Of a DNA stretch of 64,000 bases, positions 20,087 to 28,712 are shown in pieces. The notes beneath the pieces are model-generated. The model did no database searches and was not told the origin of the DNA. It was given only the letters and a program-made list of their open reading frames with translations. The DNA lies in the NCBI GenBank assembly GCA_025363385.1, contig JANYEA010000153.1, positions 1-64,000 on the forward strand, read 5' to 3'. Every line of letters begins with the position of its first letter. The first letter of the stretch is position 1. The position numbers were made by a program, and so were the translations under genes. Source of the DNA: Bacteroidota bacterium (GTDB lineage Bacteria; Bacteroidota; Bacteroidia; Chitinophagales; Chitinophagaceae).

Positions 20087-20175
20087 TAAAAATAATATTT
20101 AAAGATAATGAATAACCCTAACTATATAGCGTTTTATCAACATCTAATCACTTTAACGTTTAAATATTATTTTTA
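20087..20175. repeat. Perfect 17-bp inverted repeat in the divergent EPS intergenic region
   Basis: TAAAAATAATATTTAAA (20087-20103) and TTTAAATATTATTTTTA (20159-20175), 55-nt spacer. Confidence 0.8.
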
Positions 20176-20232
20176 TTTAAATAATGCCTTAAAACATATT
20201 AAAATTTAACTTTAAGCTTTTAAATCAAACTA

Positions 20233-20850
20233 ATGTCGCTAAAAGCAGCCATCAAAAGTAACCCTAGAATCAAAAAATTGATCCATTGGATGCTCATTCC
20301 TTCTGGAGAAGCTAGGCCTAGATTTTGGGTAAAGCTTTTTATCAACCCTTTTTTTCATCAAACAGGTAAAGGATCACAAATTAGATGGCATACAAGAATG
20401 GATGTTCTACCCTTTAATAAATTTGTACTTGGTGCGTCTTCTACCATTGAAGATTATTGTACTATCAACAATGGTGTAGGAGATGTTATCATTGGAAATA
20501 ACACTTTAATTGGCATAGGGAATACCATAATAGGGCCAATAACAATTGGGAATAACGTGATCTTTGCCCAAAACATAGTTGCTAGTGCCTTGAACCATGA
20601 ATATCGTGATCCTAATATTCCCATAAGCAAGCAACCCATTAATACTGCAGCAATTACCATTGAAGATGATTGCTGGATCGCAGCAAATTCTGTTATTACA
20701 GCAGGTGTTAGAATTGGCAAACACAGCGTAATTGCAGCAGGCGCAGTTGTAACAAAAGACGTTCCCCCTTTTTCAGTAGTAGTGGGAAACCCCGCCAAAA
20801 TTTTAAAGAAATTCGATTTCGATTCGGGAATCTGGGAGAGGGTTAATTAA
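20233..20850 (+). CDS. Hexapeptide-repeat (LbetaH) acyltransferase
   Basis: 205 aa; repeated [IV]-x4-GDVIIGNNTLIGIGNTIIGPITIGNNVIF…IAANSVITAGVRIGKHSVIAAGAVVTKDVPPFSVVVGNPAKIL. Confidence 0.93.
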   Translation: MSLKAAIKSNPRIKKLIHWMLIPSGEARPRFWVKLFINPFFHQTGKGSQIRWHTRMDVLPFNKFVLGASSTIEDYCTINNGVGDVIIGNNTLIGIGNTIIGPITIGNNVIFAQNIVASALNHEYRDPNIPISKQPINTAAITIEDDCWIAANSVITAGVRIGKHSVIAAGAVVTKDVPPFSVVVGNPAKILKKFDFDSGIWERVN

Positions 20851-22064
20851 ACATTTTCTTTTTGGAAAAGTGCCGGAATTGTTCTTAAAATAAGTATGAT
20901 GTCATTTAAAAAACTATTATTTTTTGCATAGATATTATCTAAAAGAAGACGCTCATTTTCATGCATTTTTCCGGTGCCCCTTTTTTCAACCTGCCATAAT
21001 CCGGTAATTCCCGCAGGCGCTAAAAACCGAAGTGCATATTTATCAGTAGTTAATTTTTCAGCTTCATACAAGGGTAAAGGCCTGTTACCTACAATACTCA
21101 TATCTCCAATTAAAACATTCCAAAGCTGAGGCAATTCATCAATACTGCTTCTTCTGATTAATTTACCTACTCTTGTCATACGGGGATCATCTTTAATTTT
21201 AATAAATGTGGAATCCCGATTATGAATTTTCTGCTCCATATATTCTTTCTCACACATCTGAACCGTATCTGAATAAATAGGAAATTGACAGTCTTCTCCC
21301 ATTGATTTGCAATCTTCACAAAGAAACTCGCAATATGGCTCCCCATCTATTTCTTGTTGATGATGCTTGCTTTTTGTATACTGATTAAGGTGTTTCAGAT
21401 CCTTTAACTTTTTATCAGAATCTAAAAACATAGATCGAAACTTATAAAATTTAAAAATATGATAACCCCTTCCTACTCTAAAAGAATAATAAAATACTGG
21501 GCCCTTTGATTCCAAACGAACTAAAAAGCCTACTACAATAAAAATGGGCGCTAATATTATCAGTGAAGTGCCAGATACAATAATATCAAAAAGACGCTTT
21601 ACAAATGGCGTCCGATATTTTACTGTTTCGTCATCATTTATCCTCTTGGACTTATGAATTTCCACCCAATTTTCAATAATAAAGTTGAACCTTAATTCGA
21701 AATTTTCAATCTTAAAAGGTGTATGGAATATTTCAGCAACTCCAGCCTGGAGTGCGATTTTCATAATTTTATCATTCCAATGCTTACAAATGATTATGAA
21801 AGGTATGTGTAGGTTTTTTTTATTTTTTAATACCTCTAATAATGAAACCCCAGATGGCGACATAACTTCACTCTGACTAATCACAGCTAATACATTCCAT
21901 TCATTTTGATTCCAATGCTCTAATAAATCAATCCCATTTTTGAAAGAGATCAGTTTAGCATCCTTTAAATAACTTTGAGAAAGCATTTGCTCTACTTCTG
22001 CATTGCAATTAACCAATGCAACAACTGACAATTTGGATGGAACTGAATATGAAAGATCTGTCAT
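20847..22064 (-). CDS. Priming sugar transferase (polyprenyl glycosylphosphotransferase) with N-terminal degenerate receiver-like domain and Cys-rich insertion
   Basis: C-terminal KRLFDIIVSGTSLIILAPIFIVVG, FYKFRSM, RSSIDELPQLWNVLIGDMSIVGNRPLP; N-terminal about 130 aa resemble a receiver fold; insertion CEFLCEDCKSMGEDCQFPIYSDTVQMC. Confidence 0.9.
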   Translation of the reverse strand: MTDLSYSVPSKLSVVALVNCNAEVEQMLSQSYLKDAKLISFKNGIDLLEHWNQNEWNVLAVISQSEVMSPSGVSLLEVLKNKKNLHIPFIIICKHWNDKIMKIALQAGVAEIFHTPFKIENFELRFNFIIENWVEIHKSKRINDDETVKYRTPFVKRLFDIIVSGTSLIILAPIFIVVGFLVRLESKGPVFYYSFRVGRGYHIFKFYKFRSMFLDSDKKLKDLKHLNQYTKSKHHQQEIDGEPYCEFLCEDCKSMGEDCQFPIYSDTVQMCEKEYMEQKIHNRDSTFIKIKDDPRMTRVGKLIRRSSIDELPQLWNVLIGDMSIVGNRPLPLYEAEKLTTDKYALRFLAPAGITGLWQVEKRGTGKMHENERLLLDNIYAKNNSFLNDIILILRTIPALFQKENV

Positions 22065-22079
22065 ATTATATCAATAAAA

Positions 22080-22481
22080 TCATATTAGATGGCCCGTTCT
22101 TCTTAGAACTACCTTAATTCTAGCTTCTAATTCTTTAGGGTTGAATGGCTTAACAATAAAATCGTCTGCTCCAGCATCCAAACATTTTACAATCATTTCT
22201 GTGCTTTCTTCTCCAGATAATACCATTACAGGAATCGATCTGAAAAAATTACTCCCTTTGATTTGCTTGATAAATTCAAAACCGCCCAACTTTGGCGTTT
22301 TTAAATCTGTTATAATGATATCAGGAATATTTCCATTTTGCAAATATGAAAAAGCCTCTAACCCATCAGAAAAAATCTGTAACTGAAACAGATTACTAAA
22401 ATATTTAGAAAGGATCGATTGCATAAACTTATCATCTTCTACAATAACCATCTTTAATGCATGTGAACCAATAATTGACAT
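22080..22481 (-). CDS. Stand-alone response regulator receiver domain protein
   Basis: 133 aa; VIVEDD, IIITDLKTPKLGG, VMVLSGEE, GADDFIVKPF: all receiver active-site residues present. Confidence 0.94.
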   Translation of the reverse strand: MSIIGSHALKMVIVEDDKFMQSILSKYFSNLFQLQIFSDGLEAFSYLQNGNIPDIIITDLKTPKLGGFEFIKQIKGSNFFRSIPVMVLSGEESTEMIVKCLDAGADDFIVKPFNPKELEARIKVVLRRTGHLI

Positions 22482-22602
22482 ATTAAACTTTATTGATTAT
22501 TGAAATTGTCTTAAGATTTCGGGTGTAAAGGTATATTTCCCTACACAAAAAAAATTAAAATAATGTACACATATCTTTATAATGCAATTTTTTGACCAAA
22601 AA

Positions 22603-22635
22603 TTGTCAATTAATTAATATTAAATTAATTAACAA
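22603..22635. repeat. Imperfect AT-rich inverted repeat upstream of the response regulator
   Basis: TTGTCAATTAATTA (22603-22616) versus AAATTAATTAACAA (22622-22635); two mismatches. Confidence 0.4.
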
Positions 22636-22873
22636 TAAATACATTATTCTTTTTAAAACATTAAAATTATTCATAACTGACCATTACACACGAAAAAGGT
22701 TCCTCACGATATAATTGATTCAGAATGGGCACAAGTTAATAAAAAAATCTTCCTTGAGATTTGCATTGTTTCCTTAATAATTACATAAAAACAGCTCTAT
22801 TAAGTCAAACTTTGCTTAGTTGCTTTGAAGCATTCCTTGTAAATTAGGATCAGCAAATCGATGAAATCCATTT

Positions 22874-24382
22874 ATGAAAGCACTATTATGCAAAAACTAT
22901 GGGAATTCGCAAAATTTAGTATTCCAGAATATTGAAGATCCCCAAATATCAGATAAACAGGTATTGATTTCTGTAAAAGCATGCGGAGTTAATTTTCCCG
23001 ACAACCTAATGATACAGGGTAAATATCAGTTTAAACCCAGTTTCCCATTTGCACCAGGTGGTGAAGTATCCGGTATAATAATAGCTATTGGCAAAAAAGT
23101 TACCCATTTTTCAATTGGAGCAAGAGTTTTAGCTCTATGCGGATGGGGTGGCTTTGCTGAACAAGTTGCGGTTGACGAAAACCGTGTTTTCCATATTCCA
23201 GATCAAATCGATATGATTACGGCTGCAGGAACTTTATACAATTATGGTACTTCCTATTATGCCCTGAAACAAAAAGCCGCTATTAAGCCTGGCGAAACAA
23301 TCCTGATTATAGGTGCTGCTGGAGGTGTGGGACTGGCTGCTGTGGAATTAGCTAAAGAAATGGGTGCCATTGTAATAGCTTGTGCCTCTTCAGATGAGAA
23401 ATTAAAGATTTGCAAGACAAAAGGGGCAGATTTTATCATCAACTATAAAAAAGTAAATTTAAAGGAACAAATTCGGGAAATCACTAAAAACAGTGGGGTT
23501 GATATTGTATATGATCCCGTAGGAGGAGAATATGCTGAAGCAGCCCTCAGAACTATGGCCTGGAACGGTAGATACCTTATTATAGGATTTGCCAGTGGTC
23601 AGATACCTCAATTGCCCTTTAATTTACCTCTATTAAAAGGTTGTTCAATCATTGGCATTTTTTGGGGCAGCTTTGCTGAAAAAGAACCCCAGGAGAATCT
23701 TAAAAATATGGGGGAACTAGTACAATGGTTGATTTCTGGAAAAATTAAACCACATATATTTAAAATTTACCCATTAGAAAATGCAGCAGATGCACTTCAA
23801 GATTTACAGGATCAAAAAGTAATTGGCAAAGCAATTATAAAACTGGGAAATTGGATAGAACCCAAGTTAATAGACACCAGTAATAAACTTAAATCTGATA
23901 TTGATCAAGAAGAAATTTTACTTCCCGTTGTAAAGTTTAAAAACAAATTTGAACTTAAAAAAAATATCGGAAGAGAACTTGGTAAAACAAACTGGCTAAC
24001 TATTTCACAAGAAAGAATTAACCAATTTGCAGGAGCTACACTTGATTTTCAATGGATTCATATAGATCCAGAAAAAGCAAAAACATTTCTTCCAGGTGGT
24101 AATACTATTGCACATGGCTATCTTACAATGTCGCTTGTGTCATATTTTGTGTACCAACTTATTTCTATTGAAAATGTAAATTCATTATTAAATTACGGAA
24201 TTGATAAAGCCAGATTCATCTCACCCGTTCCAGTAGAAAGTATCATTCGAATGTCTGCCAGTATTAGTAATGTAGAAGAATTACCGAATGGAAGTATTAA
24301 ACTTTTCTTGCACTGTATTATTGAAATAAAAGGGCAAGAAAAACCAGCTTTTGTTGCTGAGATTATCAGTATGGTTTTTTAA
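22874..24382 (+). CDS. Zinc-type alcohol dehydrogenase/quinone oxidoreductase-like protein fused to a MaoC-like hydratase domain
   Basis: 502 aa; N-terminal MDR fold (GETILIIGAAGGVGLAAVELAKEMGA), C-terminal LGKTNWLTISQERINQFAGATLDFQWIHIDPEKA…GGNTIAHGYLTMSL. Confidence 0.9.
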   Translation: MKALLCKNYGNSQNLVFQNIEDPQISDKQVLISVKACGVNFPDNLMIQGKYQFKPSFPFAPGGEVSGIIIAIGKKVTHFSIGARVLALCGWGGFAEQVAVDENRVFHIPDQIDMITAAGTLYNYGTSYYALKQKAAIKPGETILIIGAAGGVGLAAVELAKEMGAIVIACASSDEKLKICKTKGADFIINYKKVNLKEQIREITKNSGVDIVYDPVGGEYAEAALRTMAWNGRYLIIGFASGQIPQLPFNLPLLKGCSIIGIFWGSFAEKEPQENLKNMGELVQWLISGKIKPHIFKIYPLENAADALQDLQDQKVIGKAIIKLGNWIEPKLIDTSNKLKSDIDQEEILLPVVKFKNKFELKKNIGRELGKTNWLTISQERINQFAGATLDFQWIHIDPEKAKTFLPGGNTIAHGYLTMSLVSYFVYQLISIENVNSLLNYGIDKARFISPVPVESIIRMSASISNVEELPNGSIKLFLHCIIEIKGQEKPAFVAEIISMVF

Positions 24383-24415
24383 ATCATACTATTACATTCA
24401 ATAAAAAATTTAAGC

Positions 24416-26221
24416 ATGGCTAAGTATACAAGCATGGAATTTCTACGATTTATTTTATTTGAAGTTCACCATGTTGAAACACTTTTCGAATACGAAAAAT
24501 TTTCTCATCTTGATTCTGAACAAGCATGGATGATTGTGGAATCTGCTAAACAATTAGCAGATCAAGAAATGTTCCCATACTTCAAAATATTAGATGAAAA
24601 TCCCGCATCCTACGACGGGAAGGGAGGTGTTAAAACACACCCACAATTAAAAAAAATAATTCAGGGTGCAGCTGCTCAAAGCTGGATTGGGGGCTCCGCA
24701 AAATTTGAACACGGCGGCTTACAATTACCTGAAATGATTTTTAATACGGGCCATCATATATTTCAATCTGCTAATAATAGTGTTCAAGGCTATCTTGGTC
24801 TTTCTACAGGCTCTGCAGATCTTATTAATAGTTTTGGGAATCAATTACAAATTGAAACTTATGTTCCACCAATCTATGAAGGCCGTTGGCAAGGTACAAT
24901 GGCATTGACTGAACCTCAGGCAGGAAGCTCTCTTTCAGATATCTCCACAAGTGCAAAATCAACTGAAAATGGGTATTACTTAGTGAAGGGGCAAAAAATA
25001 TTTATTTCCGGGGGGCAACATGAGGCAGTAGAAAACTTTGTTCATCTTACCCTCGCAAGAATTGAGGGAGCACCAGCTGGAGTAAAGGGAATTTCATTAT
25101 TTATTATTCCAAAATACAGACCTGAAAAAGATGGCAGCTTAACCTATAATGATGTGTATTGTGCAGGAGATTTTCAGAAAATGGGGCAAAGAGGATATGC
25201 CACAACACATTTGTCATTTGGCGATAACGATGATTGTAGGGCGTATTTAGTTGGTGAACCACATAAAGGACTTTCCTACATGTTTCAAATGATGAATGGC
25301 GCCAGAATAAGTGTTGGGCAATGCGCAGCATCTGTGGCAATGGCAGCGTTTCAGTCTTCCTTGCAATATTGCCTAGAAAGACCTCAGGGAAGATCTGCTT
25401 CAGAAAAGGACCCAACGAAATCACCTACACTTATTATAAACCATGCTGATGTTCAAAGAATGTTATTTACTCAAAAATCAATTGCAGAGGGGTCTTTATC
25501 GCTAGCGATGGAGTGTAATAAATTATATGATCAGGTAAATGGCAGTTCCGGAGAAGTAAAAGAGAACCTTCTGTTGCTTTTAGAGCTACTTACCCCAATT
25601 GTAAAAACATATGCTTCTGAACAGGGAAGCCGTTCTGCTTCTTTGGCCATTCAAACTTTGGGAGGATATGGATTTACCACTGATTTCCCAGTACAACAAC
25701 ATTATAGAGATTTAAAAATAATGTCTTTATATGAAGGTACAACCGGCATACAATCATTAGACTTATTGGGAAGGAAAGTAACCATGCAAAATGGTAAGGC
25801 TATAAAGCTCTTAATGAATTCAATTGAAAACGACTTAAAGTCATCTTTACATTTTGAAACCTTGATCCCTTACTGTACAACTTTAAGCAATGAATTGAAA
25901 AGGATGGAACGTGTACTGGAAAATCTTTCCCGGTATTTACAGAAAGGGGAAGTGGAAAGATATCTTTCTGATGCAACAGTTTTTATGGAAATGGCAGGGT
26001 ATATCATCATTGCTTGGCAGTGGTTGAAAATGGCTTCGGTTTCTGCAGAAAAAATTAGTGAATCAGACTTTAAATCCAATAGTCAATCCTTTTACAAGGG
26101 GAAAATTCATACAATGGAATTCTTTTTCAAGTACGAATTGCCTCATGCTGAAGCCTGTGCAAAAACACTTGAAGATCTGCATACACTAACAAATGTTAAA
26201 AACCAGGAACTTTTTCATTAA
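24416..26221 (+). CDS. Acyl-CoA dehydrogenase
   Basis: 601 aa; GTMALTEPQAGSSLSDISTSA, GQKIFISGGQHE, IQTLGGYGFTTDFPVQQHYRDLKIMSLYEGTTGIQSLDLLGRK. Confidence 0.95.
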   Translation: MAKYTSMEFLRFILFEVHHVETLFEYEKFSHLDSEQAWMIVESAKQLADQEMFPYFKILDENPASYDGKGGVKTHPQLKKIIQGAAAQSWIGGSAKFEHGGLQLPEMIFNTGHHIFQSANNSVQGYLGLSTGSADLINSFGNQLQIETYVPPIYEGRWQGTMALTEPQAGSSLSDISTSAKSTENGYYLVKGQKIFISGGQHEAVENFVHLTLARIEGAPAGVKGISLFIIPKYRPEKDGSLTYNDVYCAGDFQKMGQRGYATTHLSFGDNDDCRAYLVGEPHKGLSYMFQMMNGARISVGQCAASVAMAAFQSSLQYCLERPQGRSASEKDPTKSPTLIINHADVQRMLFTQKSIAEGSLSLAMECNKLYDQVNGSSGEVKENLLLLLELLTPIVKTYASEQGSRSASLAIQTLGGYGFTTDFPVQQHYRDLKIMSLYEGTTGIQSLDLLGRKVTMQNGKAIKLLMNSIENDLKSSLHFETLIPYCTTLSNELKRMERVLENLSRYLQKGEVERYLSDATVFMEMAGYIIIAWQWLKMASVSAEKISESDFKSNSQSFYKGKIHTMEFFFKYELPHAEACAKTLEDLHTLTNVKNQELFH

Positions 26222-26314
26222 TGTTTTACTTAATACTAAACTATCCACAACTTCAAAACATTAGATATTTACACAGTTGAATAACTACCTTTATCGCTAT
26301 AAATTGGAAGAAAT

Positions 26315-27289
26315 ATGCTTAAAGTTGGCGTTTTTGGAGTGGGACATCTTGGAAAATTTCATCTCAATAATTGGAAAGAAATTGAGGAAGTGAAAATTGT
26401 TGGATTTTTTGATCCAAATAATGACAATGCAAATCAGGTGATTGAACAGTATGGCCTGAAACGTTATATGGATGAAGATAAACTCATGGACGCCTGTGAT
26501 ATTATTGACGTCATCACTCCTACCGACCACCATTATGGAGTATGTATGCAGGCCATAAGAAAAGGGAAACATGTGTTTGTAGAGAAACCACTAGCAAATA
26601 CAATCCAGGAAGGAAGAGACATTGTAAATATTGTGAGGGAAGCAAATGTAAAAGTACAAGTTGGTCACGTGGAAAGGTTTAATCCTGCCTTTTTAGCATT
26701 AAAAGATATGAACCTAAATCCTATGTTCATTGAGGTTCATAGACTAGCACAATTTAATCCTAGAGGAACAGAAGTCAGTGTAATACTTGACCTAATGATT
26801 CATGATATTGATATTATATTGAGTCTCGTTAAAAGTGATGTAAAACATATTTCAGCAAGTGGTGTAGCAGTAATGACGGACACTCCAGACATAGCAAACG
26901 TTCGTATAGAATTTAATAACGGCTGTGTAGCTAATTTAACAAGTAGTCGAATTAGTATGAAGAAGATGCGTAAAATGCGACTTTTTCAACCAAACTCCTA
27001 TATAGGAATTGATTTTCTTGAAAAGAAAACAGAAATCATCAAGTTGAAACAACCAGAAGACACAAACGTTTTCTCCTTTGATATTGAAACGCATAACGGA
27101 AAAAAAACAATCGCAATTGCAAATCCTATTATAAACCAACAAAATGCAATTAAATTAGAATTAGAATCATTTGTAGATTCCATTATTACCAATTCTCCTA
27201 CAGTTGTTAGTGAAATAGATGGATTTCTTGCAATGGAGGTTGCACACCAAATACTGGAAAAAATTAATAGTACCAGTATCCTGGTTTAA
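26315..27289 (+). CDS. Gfo/Idh/MocA family oxidoreductase
   Basis: 324 aa; KVGVFGVGHLGKFHL, GKHVFVEKPLANT, VQVGHVERFNPA. Confidence 0.94.
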   Translation: MLKVGVFGVGHLGKFHLNNWKEIEEVKIVGFFDPNNDNANQVIEQYGLKRYMDEDKLMDACDIIDVITPTDHHYGVCMQAIRKGKHVFVEKPLANTIQEGRDIVNIVREANVKVQVGHVERFNPAFLALKDMNLNPMFIEVHRLAQFNPRGTEVSVILDLMIHDIDIILSLVKSDVKHISASGVAVMTDTPDIANVRIEFNNGCVANLTSSRISMKKMRKMRLFQPNSYIGIDFLEKKTEIIKLKQPEDTNVFSFDIETHNGKKTIAIANPIINQQNAIKLELESFVDSIITNSPTVVSEIDGFLAMEVAHQILEKINSTSILV

Positions 27290-27293
27290 ATGA

Positions 27294-28685
27294 ATGGAAA
27301 ACAATTTTAGGAATAGCACCATTTATGCACTTAGTGATTATATATTTTCCATAATCAGTTGGTTTCTATTTAAAAGTGTTGCATTGCCCATTCAATTTTT
27401 TTTCATATCAGCAAACTCATTTTTTTCCAATCAATTCATCAAAGAATTTCTTTTAATACCCGCAGTATGGGTTTCCTGGTATTTATTATTAGGCAGTTAT
27501 CAGAAATCACTTTATCAAAAATCAAGATTAAACGAATTAACAGATACCATTCTCAATTCTTCATTAGGTTTACTTATTATTTGGATGCTCAACTTTCCAA
27601 ATAATAGCGTTGCATTTTTAAGTATTTATTTACTTATCCAGTTTTCTGTTATTTTTATTGGCAGGGCCATTATTTTAGAAAGAGTTAAAAAAGATATTAT
27701 TCAAAAAAGAGTGTTCTTCAATACACTTTTTATTGGAAATAATGCAAACTCCGAAACCATTTACAAAGAACTTATCAAAAACTTTTCTTATCTGGGCTTT
27801 AAACCAATTGGATATTTGGCTTCTAACGAAGATTCGAAAAACGGGTTAAATAAATATTTGAAGTGTTTAGGTGATGTTAGTGATTTACACAAAGTAATTG
27901 ATGAAGAAAAAATAGATCAAGTAATTATTTCTGTTGATAAAAAACAATATTTAGAAGCAGAAATCATAATCAATTCATTGATTGAAAAAGAAGTGCATAT
28001 CAAAATCGCACCCAACATGATTGATATCATATCTGGATCAGTTAAAACCAATAACGTATTTGGTGCTACGCTTATAGATTTGGAAAATGAATTACTTCCT
28101 CATTGGCAACAAAACATAAAGCGTCTTTTCGATATTTGTTTTTCCATATTCAATCTTCTCATTTTAAGCCCCCTATTGTTTTTAGTTGCTATAATTACAA
28201 AATTAACTTCCGAAGGAAATATCATATATTCACAAGAACGGGTTGGACTTAAAGGCAGGACTTTTCATATCTATAAATTTAGGAGCATGAATGCTCATGC
28301 AGAATCCAATGGTCCAGCTCTTTCTTCCGACAATGATATACGCATTACAAAATGGGGAAAATTTATGCGTAAATGGCGAATCGATGAATTGCCACAATTA
28401 TGGAATATTTTGACTGGTAGCATGAGTTTTGTTGGGCCAAGACCAGAAAGAAGAATTTATATTGATGCCATTTTAAAAAAAGCTCCTTATTATCGTTTTT
28501 TACTTAAAGTCAAGCCTGGGCTTACTTCCTGGGGAATGGTTCAATTTGGCTATGCTTCCTCTATTTCCGAAATGATTGAAAGAATGAAATATGACCTTAT
28601 GTATATAGAAAATATTTCGCTCTTGCTCGACTTTAAAATAATGATTCACACTATTCGCATCATACTTTTAGGAAAAGGCAAATAA
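27294..28685 (+). CDS. Exopolysaccharide biosynthesis polyprenyl glycosylphosphotransferase
   Basis: 463 aa; N-terminal TM helices; KRLFDICFSIFNLLILSPLLFLVAI, HIYKFRSMNAHAE, RIDELPQLWNILTGSMSFVGPRPERR. Confidence 0.94.
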   Translation: MENNFRNSTIYALSDYIFSIISWFLFKSVALPIQFFFISANSFFSNQFIKEFLLIPAVWVSWYLLLGSYQKSLYQKSRLNELTDTILNSSLGLLIIWMLNFPNNSVAFLSIYLLIQFSVIFIGRAIILERVKKDIIQKRVFFNTLFIGNNANSETIYKELIKNFSYLGFKPIGYLASNEDSKNGLNKYLKCLGDVSDLHKVIDEEKIDQVIISVDKKQYLEAEIIINSLIEKEVHIKIAPNMIDIISGSVKTNNVFGATLIDLENELLPHWQQNIKRLFDICFSIFNLLILSPLLFLVAIITKLTSEGNIIYSQERVGLKGRTFHIYKFRSMNAHAESNGPALSSDNDIRITKWGKFMRKWRIDELPQLWNILTGSMSFVGPRPERRIYIDAILKKAPYYRFLLKVKPGLTSWGMVQFGYASSISEMIERMKYDLMYIENISLLLDFKIMIHTIRIILLGKGK

Positions 28686-28712
28686 TCATTCAAAGAAGTA
28701 TTTAAGATACCA

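Noticed and set aside
20454-20798. 114-aa and 72-aa minus-strand ORFs
   Set aside because: Antisense to the hexapeptide acyltransferase; the low-complexity repeat pattern produces open shadow frames.
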